DNA of 64,000 nt from contig CAPFSK010000003.1 in the NCBI GenBank assembly GCA_948614045.1, positions 1-64,000 of the forward strand, in the 5' to 3' direction. The notes beneath the pieces were generated by a model. It saw only the letters and a list, made by a program, of their open reading frames with translations, was not told the DNA's origin and did not search any database. Positions 43,466 through 52,486 of the stretch are shown piece after piece (positions within the stretch are counted from its first letter, which is position 1; every line of letters begins with the position of its first letter). Made by a program: the position numbers and the translations under genes. This DNA is from an uncultured Candidatus Saccharibacteria bacterium. Lineage in GTDB: Bacteria > Patescibacteriota > Saccharimonadia > Saccharimonadales > Saccharimonadaceae.

Positions 43466-45709
43466 TTATACCTCCTTTTTAGATCCAGCTTTTACTTTTG
43501 TTACCCGCGGTTTAACCTCATCCTGCGCCTCCGAAGATTCTTCCTTCGCCTTCACGCTCTTCACTCTCGCCGTTGTTTTGCGTGTCGTAGTTTTCTTTGT
43601 CGCCGACTTCTCCGCTCCTTTTTCTTGCTCCACATCAGCCTTTTTCTTGCTCGCAGCTGGCTTCGTCTTCCTGCCGCTGCTCCTTTTTGCACCTCCACCA
43701 GCGCCCTCATTCGGCATCAATCCCGGCACTTCCGGCTCCGGCGGTTCCGGCAACACATTCTCCGCTTTACGCTTTGCCGCTCTCTTTTTCGGTTTATTTA
43801 CAGCCGCCTCTGCCCCGCCGTCATCCAAGCTTTCATTTTCCGTCATCGCCTCCCACACCGAATCAATCAAACTATCTACTTCTTTCTGTTTCCGTCGCTT
43901 ATACCAATCATACACGCCCGAAATCATTACCCAGACTACCCCCAACCCCACCGTTCCCGCCGAAATCATCAGTCCCAGCTCCGTTGGCTTCGTGAGTTCA
44001 TATCGCACCTGCACTGTGCCTTCTGTGCCCGCCGGCACCACCACTGTCACCAATCCGTCATCCTCCGACTGGCCAGACACCAACTCTACACCATCCATCC
44101 TCGCCCGGTATCCCGGATACCAAATCAACGGCAATTCTACTACCGCCGCCCGCTCACCCGTATTCCGCACATCAAACTCCAAATTCAGTCCATCTTTTAT
44201 CGCCTTACTCGTCTTCACCTGCCCCTCAAGCACCCCTAACTTCGTCCCACGCGTCTTCAATTCCTCTCGAATTCGCTCCAAACTACACGCATAGCCTTTC
44301 TCCACGTCTTCTTCATCACCCGCCGCGCAAAGCAAACCAACCGGCGCATATTCCGCCTGGAATCCTACCGTCGCCAAATCTTCTTCCGCCTCGCTAAAAT
44401 CTTCCAAATGCCTATCGTCATTCGGCATAATCACCGGCGTCACTACATACACCGCCAGCACTCCCGCCACTATTGCCCACACTGCCTGTTTCTCGACCGA
44501 CATCCGCCGCACCAGCGCAAAAATCGTATAGCCTGCCACTACGCTAAACGCCGTCATCGCAATCATCATCAAGCGCCATGGGAACTGAATATTCCAAAAC
44601 ACGTTCGGCAAATACTGCCAGTTCAAAAGCGGCAGCATCCCCACAATCGCCAACATTCCAATAATATACAGCGACGTCACAAACCTCCGCTCACCACGAT
44701 CCTCGATTGTCCGCCAAGCAAACCAAAATCCCAGTATCCCGATCATCGCCATTACTCCGAGCGCCACACCATATTCACCACTCGCATAATCCAAGGTCAC
44801 CAGCTGTTGTGGCCATACCCGATGGTCATTCACGCTTTGCGGATTCGCCCCGAAATACGCCTCAGCGTATTCCTGATCAAAGACTCCATAATTACCTTCG
44901 AGTCGCGCCTCAATCAACGGTGCCGTAAAAAACGCCGTCAGCCCCAACGCCACAACTACCGCCAAAATCATTCGCCAAATACACCGCACATTAAATACTT
45001 TATCAATATTAATCAATACATATACCGCCGCCATCAGCGCAAAAATCATCGCCGACAAACTATGCGACAAAATCAGCAACGCCGCCGCTACCGCTAGGCT
45101 TCGCGCCGCATGTCTCTCATGCGTCGTCAGCTGGTAAAGCCCTAATAGCAAAATCGGCGCTGCCACCGCAGCCGTCACCTCTCCGAGCGCCATGCGCGAG
45201 TAGATATTATTCAACAAATACGGCGACGCCATATAAATCACCGCAATCAATAGCGCCAACATCCGATTCTTCGTCACCCGCGTCATCGCGTAACACATCA
45301 TGAATCCTGCCCCCATCAGACACAAAACCAAAATCAAATTAATCACAATCGGCCACGAACCAATCACAAACTCCAGCCCCGCCGCGACATATGTCACCAG
45401 CGGCCCATAAAACAAATTATACGCATAGCCAAAACCACCCAGCGCCTCCGGATCGACCTGCGGTAAAATCTGCCCATTGCGCCAAGCCTGCGCCGCACTC
45501 TGCAGTCTCGCTACATGAAACGCATAGTCATCTCCCACCATCACCTGATCCGGTCGCGACCAAATCCCTACGCCAAGCAATGCCGCAAAAACCAGCACCA
45601 ATACATAGTGCCACTTACTCCCAACCACACGGCCCAGCCCAGTCTGCGTTTTTTCTTCTTTACGACTTCGCGACGCGGCTACATCTGTCTTTTCCGACGG
45701 CTTTGTCAT
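43466..45709 (-). CDS. Polytopic membrane protein (GT-C/PTPS-related) with histone-like tail
   Basis: A 747-aa protein with about 12-13 TM helices over residues 30-430 and a second TM near 600. An outer domain carries YPGYRARMDGVEL, as in YfhO/PTPS-related GT-C proteins. The last 110 residues are a Lys/Ala/Thr/Glu-rich soluble tail (KKTTTRKTTARVKSVK). Early DDYAFH resembles the GT-C Asp motif. Leaderless: TATAAT ends 6 nt before the ATG. Probably a glycosyltransferase using the neighbour's lipid-linked sugar. Confidence 0.7.
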   Translation of the reverse strand: MTKPSEKTDVAASRSRKEEKTQTGLGRVVGSKWHYVLVLVFAALLGVGIWSRPDQVMVGDDYAFHVARLQSAAQAWRNGQILPQVDPEALGGFGYAYNLFYGPLVTYVAAGLEFVIGSWPIVINLILVLCLMGAGFMMCYAMTRVTKNRMLALLIAVIYMASPYLLNNIYSRMALGEVTAAVAAPILLLGLYQLTTHERHAARSLAVAAALLILSHSLSAMIFALMAAVYVLINIDKVFNVRCIWRMILAVVVALGLTAFFTAPLIEARLEGNYGVFDQEYAEAYFGANPQSVNDHRVWPQQLVTLDYASGEYGVALGVMAMIGILGFWFAWRTIEDRGERRFVTSLYIIGMLAIVGMLPLLNWQYLPNVFWNIQFPWRLMMIAMTAFSVVAGYTIFALVRRMSVEKQAVWAIVAGVLAVYVVTPVIMPNDDRHLEDFSEAEEDLATVGFQAEYAPVGLLCAAGDEEDVEKGYACSLERIREELKTRGTKLGVLEGQVKTSKAIKDGLNLEFDVRNTGERAAVVELPLIWYPGYRARMDGVELVSGQSEDDGLVTVVVPAGTEGTVQVRYELTKPTELGLMISAGTVGLGVVWVMISGVYDWYKRRKQKEVDSLIDSVWEAMTENESLDDGGAEAAVNKPKKRAAKRKAENVLPEPPEPEVPGLMPNEGAGGGAKRSSGRKTKPAASKKKADVEQEKGAEKSATKKTTTRKTTARVKSVKAKEESSEAQDEVKPRVTKVKAGSKKEV

Positions 45710-45715
45710 ACCGTA

Positions 45716-45780
45716 ATTATATCATATCTTATCTATAAAGTCACTATCCTATTGACTTTTTATGGTATCTGTGCTATAAT
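45716..45780. promoter_or_regulatory. Divergent promoters between the membrane protein and der
   Basis: Minus strand: TGATATAAT with TATAAT at 45716-45721, 6 nt before the ATG. Plus strand: TTGACT (45752-45757), 17 nt, TATAAT (45775-45780). A second plus box TATAAT at 45799-45804 lies 10 nt before the der ATG. Confidence 0.75.
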
Positions 45781-45814
45781 AGAAAGATATACTTGTGTTA
45801 TAATAGAGATTAAG

Positions 45815-47260
45815 ATGAAAAAACTACCCATTGTCGCCCTAATCGGCCAAACCAACGCTGGAAAATCCAGCATTTTGAACCGTTTTGCTCACCGCAATAT
45901 TGCGATTGTGGCGCGCGAAGAAGGCACGACTCGCGACAATGTCATGACGCGTATCGACGACCGTTTCTTATTGATCGATACAGCCGGACTAAAAGACCCT
46001 AATGACGATTTCGAGGCCGGTATTCAAGACCAAATCGCCGACGCCATCGACGCCGCCGACTTGATTTTACTTACACTCGACTCCTCGAAGTACCCCGACG
46101 ACAAAGACAAGCAAATTGCCAAAAGCGCACTTAAATCCCGCAAGCCAGTACTGCTTCTACTGAATAAATCCGACCTCGGCGAGTCTCTGCCCGACGAAGA
46201 ATTCCTCCGCCTCGGCATCAAACCCGACCAAACTTTCCGCCTCTCCGCCACCACCGGCCAAGGTTTCAAAGACCTCAAAACTGCAATTTTAAAAACATTG
46301 GGCGAATCTTCGCGATTTTTTGACACAAATTCGAGGACGCCAGCTATGGCAGGACCTGCTACTGCCGATATCCTCAAAATCGCCTTAATTGGAAGACCAA
46401 ACGTCGGTAAAAGCTCTTTATTTAACACCTTAGGTCAAAAACAGCAAGCCCTCGTCAGCTCTCGCCAGGGAACTACCCGCGATGTCAATCGCGTCGAAGT
46501 CAAATATCATGGCCGCGCCCTCGAAATCCTCGACACCGCCGGTCTACGTAAACCCGGCAAGCGTGAAGTCGGCATCGAAAAATTTTCCGCCCTCCGCACC
46601 CTCGCCGCCATCGAAGAAGCTGATATTTGCGCCTTGCTCGTCGACGCCACCGAACCTCATTCTAAGCTCGACCAGTCACTCGCCGGGCAAATTATCGAAG
46701 CCGGCAAGGGAATTATCGTCGTCATTACCAAGGCCGACCTAGTGAAGGACGAAGTCGTACTCGAAGAAAACGCCAAAAACGAAGATGACGCTCCTGACGA
46801 CAAACGACCAACGAAACGTACCCTCGACGACATTCTCGACAAACTTGAATACGATTTTAATTTCATACCCTACGCGCCAGTCCTTATTACCAGCAGCGAA
46901 ACCGGTCAAAACGTCACCAAACTTTTCGAACTCGCAACCGAAATTGACGCCACTCGTCATCTCGAAATCAAGACTTCCGAGCTCAACAAAATCCTCAGCG
47001 AAGCCATCATCGAGCATCCACCTGCCGGCTTGAAAAACACCCGCCCGAAGCTCAAATACATCGTCCAAACCGACACTTGCCCACCTTGGTTTGTCGTCCA
47101 CGGTCGCGACCTCGGGCTACTACATTGGTCATACAAACGTTTTTTGGAACGCAAAATCCGCGAAAAATTTCCTTTCGTCGGCACGCCAATTATGTTCAGC
47201 TACCGCTCCGACCAACCCCAAGCTGACCGCCCCGGAAAACCGAAAAAGCCTACGCTTTAG
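45815..47260 (+). CDS. der: Ribosome biogenesis GTPase Der (EngA)
   Basis: A 481-aa tandem GTPase. First G domain: GQTNAGKS, DTAGL, NKSD. Second: GRPNVGKS, DTAGLRKPGKR, TKAD. The C-terminal KH-like domain includes TRPKLKYIVQTDTCPPWFV. Essential for 50S assembly. The start at 45815 is fixed by homology and by -10 boxes just upstream; the open frame extends 100 codons further without support. An Asp/Glu-rich insertion in domain 2 (EENAKNEDDAPDDK) makes it longer than the E. coli type. Confidence 0.95.
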   Translation: MKKLPIVALIGQTNAGKSSILNRFAHRNIAIVAREEGTTRDNVMTRIDDRFLLIDTAGLKDPNDDFEAGIQDQIADAIDAADLILLTLDSSKYPDDKDKQIAKSALKSRKPVLLLLNKSDLGESLPDEEFLRLGIKPDQTFRLSATTGQGFKDLKTAILKTLGESSRFFDTNSRTPAMAGPATADILKIALIGRPNVGKSSLFNTLGQKQQALVSSRQGTTRDVNRVEVKYHGRALEILDTAGLRKPGKREVGIEKFSALRTLAAIEEADICALLVDATEPHSKLDQSLAGQIIEAGKGIIVVITKADLVKDEVVLEENAKNEDDAPDDKRPTKRTLDDILDKLEYDFNFIPYAPVLITSSETGQNVTKLFELATEIDATRHLEIKTSELNKILSEAIIEHPPAGLKNTRPKLKYIVQTDTCPPWFVVHGRDLGLLHWSYKRFLERKIREKFPFVGTPIMFSYRSDQPQADRPGKPKKPTL

Positions 47261-47335
47261 TTTTACCTCCTAAACTGTTATAATTCACTTAGATGTTCTT
47301 TGAGCATTGAATTTATTAACAAGGAGGTATCTATT

Positions 47336-48703
47336 ATGGGAAAATTAGATGCTTATAATGTAGTACCCGGCTTGGAGTTCCTGGCCGACAACCCTGAATT
47401 TCTCACTGAGAAAATTGAAACGCTTTCCGACAAATGTAAGGCAATTTACATTCCCAGGGCTTATATACCAAAACTGCTCGATTTTGGAATCGAGCATCCG
47501 GATGACGAACGGTATCCGGAACTTTTGAAAGTCTTGGGAGACGTTTTTGAGCAGTCTGACGATTCTGCACGCCACGCCGACGGCCAGCCAATCAGCATCC
47601 GCAGCGTCGACCCAGACAATGTTGATCCGCTGAAGCTGCCGCACTACGACCAGCGCAAACATGAATATCAGGCTGTCAGTCTCGCACATCAACTGCAAAA
47701 GAAAGAAGAACAAGTTGCCATCCTGACTGACGACAATGGCTTGCGCGCTCTCGCCGCATCGGCTCATATTCCAGTCATTCGCGAAAAACGCCAGACTTAT
47801 ACCGGACGCCGTGCGATCACCATCTCTCAGAAAAATGACTGCGATATTGACTACGAAAACGGTATCGCCATGGATAATGATAAATGGCAACACATGTTTC
47901 CGCACGAGCCTGCGCTTCAACCGAATGAATTCATCGTCTTTACGCAAGAATCTTCCGGCAAACGGCATGTCATGCGCTACGACACGGTCGCCAATCGTCT
48001 GACCCCCTGCCATGCACGTCGGCATCGTCCAGCAATTATCAGCGAGATTTCACCCCGCAATATCGGACAAACTATTCTGATGGAGGCGCTGCTCGCGCCG
48101 GTCAAAGACATCCCGATCGTTATAGTTCAGGGTGACTTTGGTACCGGCAAGACTTTCCTCACCACTGCGATTGCTTATGCTGGAGTCGAAAGTCAGCAAT
48201 ACGACCAAATCGTTATTTGCCCGCGAGATTCGCGACTCGGCGATGACATTGGCGCCGTCCCGGGAGACACGTCCGAAAAGACCGCTACTAAGGCACATAG
48301 CGTGATCGACAATCTCCGCGAAGTGCTGCGCATTACACGCCAGAAGAGTAGCATCAGCTTGGATAAGCTCACCGAACAGTACTTAGAACAGCACTGCAGC
48401 CTGACGCCTTTAGTCCAGGTCGGCGGCCGTTCACTCACGCATTCCTTCATTATTTGCGACGAATTCCAGGACATGAGTCGCCAACAAGCCCGTGCAGTCA
48501 TGACGCGAATTGGCGAAGGCTCGAAACTGGTCGTAATGGGAGATTTAAGCCAGATCAACAACCCCCACCTCACTCAAACTTCTTGCGGCCTCGCCTATGC
48601 TATCAAGCGCCTGGCTGGTAAACCTGAAATCGCCTTTGTGAATTTGACCACTGACGAAATCATCCGTTCACCCGCCGCCACGGCCCTCGCCAAGTATCTC
48701 TAA
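47336..48703 (+). CDS. PIN-PhoH family ATPase
   Basis: A 455-aa protein with an N-terminal PIN RNase domain (residues about 1-150, including DNGLRALAASAHIPVI) and a C-terminal PhoH ATPase domain: Walker A GDFGTGKTFL, Walker B FIICDEFQDMS, and MGDLSQINNPH. AAGGAGGT precedes the ATG at 47336; TATAAT is near 47278. PIN-PhoH proteins are RNA helicase/RNases in characterised cases. Confidence 0.88.
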   Translation: MGKLDAYNVVPGLEFLADNPEFLTEKIETLSDKCKAIYIPRAYIPKLLDFGIEHPDDERYPELLKVLGDVFEQSDDSARHADGQPISIRSVDPDNVDPLKLPHYDQRKHEYQAVSLAHQLQKKEEQVAILTDDNGLRALAASAHIPVIREKRQTYTGRRAITISQKNDCDIDYENGIAMDNDKWQHMFPHEPALQPNEFIVFTQESSGKRHVMRYDTVANRLTPCHARRHRPAIISEISPRNIGQTILMEALLAPVKDIPIVIVQGDFGTGKTFLTTAIAYAGVESQQYDQIVICPRDSRLGDDIGAVPGDTSEKTATKAHSVIDNLREVLRITRQKSSISLDKLTEQYLEQHCSLTPLVQVGGRSLTHSFIICDEFQDMSRQQARAVMTRIGEGSKLVVMGDLSQINNPHLTQTSCGLAYAIKRLAGKPEIAFVNLTTDEIIRSPAATALAKYL

Positions 48704-48739
48704 TCCTCTCATTCTTCACCTCCAGTTCTTTTTCTCAAA

Positions 48740-48770
48740 AAATTGGCTCCTCGTTCGCAGGAGTCAATTT
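48740..48770. terminator. Bidirectional terminator between phoH and dus
   Basis: AAATTGGCTCC ... GGAGTCAATTT stem with flanking A and T runs, between two converging genes. Confidence 0.8.
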
Positions 48771-48804
48771 CTTTCCTCGAAGCGTTGTAATTTTTACAAC
48801 ACTT

Positions 48805-49818
48805 TTACTCCTCCTCAAACTCCCATTCCGCTAGCGTCTTTCGCACTTCACGCGTATCTCGACACTCCATTAGTCTCGCCCTAAGTTCTGCCGCCCCTAC
48901 AAAGCTATGTACATAAATCTTAAAGAACCGTTTCAGCGGATCAAACGGCAAACCACGTACCGCTGTCTCCAACCCCTCACCAAGCGCCGTCGCCCGTTCA
49001 CGCTTCAAACGCATGTCTTCTTCATCAAACAAGTCCAGCTGATAGTGCAACAACCCCAGCAACTCCTCGCGCATTCCGACATGCTCCGTGAAACAATATG
49101 GATTCTCAAACACGCCCCGCCCGATCATATATCCATCCACCTGCGGATATTTCTGCATCAACTCTTTCACTTGCGCCAAATCCTTGATATCACCATTGAT
49201 AATCAGCTTCGTCTGCGGCGAAAAAGCTTTCGTAAGACCAATAATCTCCGGAATCAGCTCAAAATGTGCTGGCACTTTCGACATTTCTTTTCGCGTCCGG
49301 AGATGCACCGTGAGCGCCGCCGGCTCTTCTTTTAATAATATCGGCAGCCACTCCCGGAACTCGTCTACATAACTATATCCCAACCGTGTTTTTACTGACA
49401 CTGGCAGCTGCGTCGCCGCCCGCGCCCGCCGAATACACTCCACCGCCAGCTCTGGCGTCCGAATCATCGCCGCTCCACCCCCTGCCGCATTCACATGCCG
49501 ATCTGGACAGCCCATATTAATATCCAACCCCTGAAACCCTAACTCACCAAGCGCCGCCGCCAGCTCGCTAAAATGCTCCGGATTCTTGCCCCAAATCTGC
49601 GCAATAATCGGCGCGTCCGTTGATACAACTTTCAACCGCTCCAGTGCATTCGCCCGCCCGCGCTCCGACGCATAGCTCGAAACATTCGTAAACTCCGTAA
49701 AAAACACATCCGGTCGCCCCGCCCGCGCAATCACTTGCCGAAAAATCACATCTGTCACGCCTTCCATCGGCGCCAAAACCGTAAAACCGCGCGGCAACTC
49801 CGCCCAAACATTCTTCAT
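48805..49818 (-). CDS. dus: tRNA-dihydrouridine synthase
   Basis: A 337-aa FMN-dependent Dus protein: LAPMEGVTD, INMGCPDRHV with the catalytic cysteine, VKTRLGY, LTVHLRTR, INGDI and YMIGRGVFENPY. It reduces uridine to dihydrouridine in tRNA D-loops. The start at 49818 follows AAAGGAT; a longer frame of 12 residues is possible. Confidence 0.92.
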   Translation of the reverse strand: MKNVWAELPRGFTVLAPMEGVTDVIFRQVIARAGRPDVFFTEFTNVSSYASERGRANALERLKVVSTDAPIIAQIWGKNPEHFSELAAALGELGFQGLDINMGCPDRHVNAAGGGAAMIRTPELAVECIRRARAATQLPVSVKTRLGYSYVDEFREWLPILLKEEPAALTVHLRTRKEMSKVPAHFELIPEIIGLTKAFSPQTKLIINGDIKDLAQVKELMQKYPQVDGYMIGRGVFENPYCFTEHVGMREELLGLLHYQLDLFDEEDMRLKRERATALGEGLETAVRGLPFDPLKRFFKIYVHSFVGAAELRARLMECRDTREVRKTLAEWEFEEE

Positions 49819-49924
49819 ATCCTTTATTATCGCATGTTTCCACCAAAAACTCAATCCGCACCTTGCTCTTACTTAAAAATAGTTATATAATAATATAAAG
49901 TACCTTAAGAAAGGAGGAGGGAAC

Positions 49925-50878
49925 ATGTATGGACACCAAAGCATTATCAGAACGCCACGCCGGCGCAACATCCTTGCTTTCAGCGACCTACAATATAGTC
50001 GTAAAGTTTCTCCGCGCAAACTAGACTTTCTTTTACAAGAGTTTCAGCATGCCGCCAAAGTATATAACATTGACTATTTCTTTTTTCTTGGCGATTTAAT
50101 TAATTCACTCGATGAGATCAAAAATCACACCAAGCACGCCGTCCTCGTACAGTGGCTACATCAATTGACGCAAATTGCCCCTCTCATCATGATATCGGGA
50201 AATCACGACTACAGCTACCATAACCAATACGTTCAAACGTCAGCTATTTACCGTGGATGGTGTAATACCCTGCGTAGCATTCCAAATCTCCATTTGCTCG
50301 AAATCGATCCCGAGACTAATAGTCAATACATTTTCGACGATGGGAATATCCGCGTCTTAGGGCTTACTCTGCCGGAAGAATGTTACCCCACTAATATGAA
50401 CTCTAATCGGAATGGCACTGACGCCTACGTCCAACAACTCCGACAATTCCTACCCGAGCTACAAGCCGTACAGGAACGTGACCATTATTTATTAGTGCAT
50501 TCACCACGCCATCTCGACGCAGTTCCGCTCGACATCAATATTTTTGCCCTAGCTGGACACAGCCATAACGGTCTCATACCACCTGTTCTCGATGAACTAC
50601 TGTGCTTTAGCACACGTGGGCTTATCGCTCCCGGCCACAAAATCAGCCGAACCCGCTCGATCAAATACGAGCTTCTCGCCCCAAATTCGCGGATCCGACC
50701 GACTATTAAGCGTCCGATCGCGACAATCAAGCCGTGCACGTATTTTTCCGTCACTAGTCATCTCGGATTCTTCAACCACTTCTATCCGTCAATTAATTAT
50801 TCCGTCATTATCGACAGTGACTCCGCCCCATTTCTCCAAGAATCCTACTTTCTCCCCCTAAAAAGTCGCTACCTATAG
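49925..50878 (+). CDS. Calcineurin-like phosphoesterase
   Basis: A 317-aa metallophosphoesterase with GDLIN, SGNHDYSYH, HSPRH and AGHSHNG. The first metal motif is SDLQ, with Gln instead of the usual His, so metal binding may differ. AAAGGAGGAGG precedes the ATG. No TM helix. Substrate unknown. Confidence 0.8.
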   Translation: MYGHQSIIRTPRRRNILAFSDLQYSRKVSPRKLDFLLQEFQHAAKVYNIDYFFFLGDLINSLDEIKNHTKHAVLVQWLHQLTQIAPLIMISGNHDYSYHNQYVQTSAIYRGWCNTLRSIPNLHLLEIDPETNSQYIFDDGNIRVLGLTLPEECYPTNMNSNRNGTDAYVQQLRQFLPELQAVQERDHYLLVHSPRHLDAVPLDINIFALAGHSHNGLIPPVLDELLCFSTRGLIAPGHKISRTRSIKYELLAPNSRIRPTIKRPIATIKPCTYFSVTSHLGFFNHFYPSINYSVIIDSDSAPFLQESYFLPLKSRYL

Positions 50879-50924
50879 CGACTTTTTCGCACCCGCAAGC
50901 CTACTGACCAGACTAACAAAACAC

Positions 50925-51566
50925 CTAAAACACTCGAATCCCACTAAACGGATAAATCCTCAATACCGCCGGCCCAATAATCCGACAATACGGTATCGTC
51001 CCAAGTCCCGACCGCGAATCAAAGCTATGCGACCCCTCGCGATTATCCCCCGCCACGAAAATCTCTCCCGCTGGCACCACTACGTCGACATCCCCCGAGG
51101 AATATTCTTTCGGTCCATTGTTCTCATCCACGCGCGTCTCATCATCCGGCGAATAACCATCCGGATGTTCGTCATTATACACCGTCAAAACCCCATCTTT
51201 CACCGTCACACGCTCACCCGGAAAAGCAATCACCCGCTTAATAATATATTGATCCACCTGCCCCGCCGGCGCGCCACAAGTCAGTGGTCCACTTGCGTCA
51301 CCATTTGCGAAAACAATAATCTGCCCCCGCTTCGGCACATATTCCTGCCCCAAAAAATGCGCCCAAGTCACCGGCATCCGATTCACAATCACTCGGTCAT
51401 CATTCTGCAAAGTATTCTCCATACTCGACCCTACAACATTGTACGACCGAAAAACAAACGCATTCAGTACCAACGTCCCGATCACAACGCAAACTACAAA
51501 AACAACCAAGCTGAGCACATCTTTCATCAGGGGATGTTTTTGAAAGAATTTTGGTTTTGAATCCAT
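50925..51566 (-). CDS. lepB: Signal peptidase I
   Basis: A 213-aa protein: N-terminal TM anchor (residues about 15-38), catalytic Ser in SSMENTL, catalytic Lys in YIIKRVIAFPG, and the GDNREGSHSFDSR box. Cleaves signal peptides of secreted proteins such as HtrA-type neighbours. Leaderless: TGCTATAAT ends 6 nt before the ATG. Confidence 0.95.
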   Translation of the reverse strand: MDSKPKFFQKHPLMKDVLSLVVFVVCVVIGTLVLNAFVFRSYNVVGSSMENTLQNDDRVIVNRMPVTWAHFLGQEYVPKRGQIIVFANGDASGPLTCGAPAGQVDQYIIKRVIAFPGERVTVKDGVLTVYNDEHPDGYSPDDETRVDENNGPKEYSSGDVDVVVPAGEIFVAGDNREGSHSFDSRSGLGTIPYCRIIGPAVLRIYPFSGIRVF

Positions 51567-51692
51567 TCTTCCATTATAGCATGATTATCCGCTTCCAGCG
51601 AAAATTTCTTATGTTTAGCGTCAACCTAAAACTAACCTAAATTTCCAACTATTTTTTCTCACGCCACCAATTTTTTGTTATATAATAACCTC

Positions 51693-52478
51693 ATGGCTGA
51701 TTATATTTTTATTCGCAAAAGCCGCAATGCGCTAAGTTCCGTAATGCACGTTGTCTTAAATTTGCTTCTCGCCGTCGCTTCAATCGGCGCAACTTTAGTC
51801 ACAGGGAACTGCCTCATTGGTCTCATCCTCGTCGTGATTTCCAAATGGCGTATCTTCGCCGTCAACCACCGCTATTGGCTCCTCAATCTCCGCTCTAGTC
51901 TCGTCGATTTTATCGTCGGCACCAGCTTCGTCCTACTCGCCTATGCTGCCGGCACGACCGTTCTCCCCGTACATATTGCTCTCATCGCCGGCTATGCCAT
52001 CTGGCTCATCCTAATCAAGCCCCGCTCTTCCGAAGTCTTCACTATCATTCAAGCCATCGCCGCTATCCTCCTCGGCACGACGACCGCTACGATTTTTGCC
52101 GCAATTACCGATTCGACCGTCCTTGTCATCGCCTGTTTCATTATCGGTTACGCCGCTTCTAATCACTTCCTCGTCCAGAACAGCGAGGAAGACCCCGGTT
52201 TCGTTTCTATGGCCTGTGGCCTCATCTTCGCCGAAATTGCTTGGATTTCGCACGCTTGGCTCATCATCTACACTCTCGGTACGACCGGCATCTGCGTCTC
52301 CCAACTCAGCATCATCCTCTCCGTCATCGCATATGCCTATTTTCAGATTTGCGACATCAGCACCAAAACTCGCGGCAAGCTCAAATTTTCTCAAGTCGCC
52401 TTGCCAGTCATTTTTAGCTTACTCGTTATTATCGTATTAGTAATTGGCTTCAGCCAACCAAGATTCAATATCCATTAA
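51693..52478 (+). CDS. Polytopic membrane protein
   Basis: A 261-aa protein with about eight hydrophobic helices and few polar loops. No family recognised. Leaderless: TATAAT ends 6 nt before the ATG at 51693. The htrA-like gene follows after 8 nt, so the two form an operon. Confidence 0.7.
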   Translation: MADYIFIRKSRNALSSVMHVVLNLLLAVASIGATLVTGNCLIGLILVVISKWRIFAVNHRYWLLNLRSSLVDFIVGTSFVLLAYAAGTTVLPVHIALIAGYAIWLILIKPRSSEVFTIIQAIAAILLGTTTATIFAAITDSTVLVIACFIIGYAASNHFLVQNSEEDPGFVSMACGLIFAEIAWISHAWLIIYTLGTTGICVSQLSIILSVIAYAYFQICDISTKTRGKLKFSQVALPVIFSLLVIIVLVIGFSQPRFNIH

Positions 52479-52486
52479 GGAGGTAT

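Noticed and set aside
43313..45097. Long plus-strand frames opposite the glycosyltransferase and membrane protein genes
   Set aside because: Arg/His/Ser/Pro-rich shadow translations without SD or domains; the minus-strand genes are clearly real.
45515..45814. 100-codon extension of der upstream of 45815
   Set aside because: It overlaps the divergent membrane protein gene and its promoter, and Der homology starts at MKKLPIVALIG.
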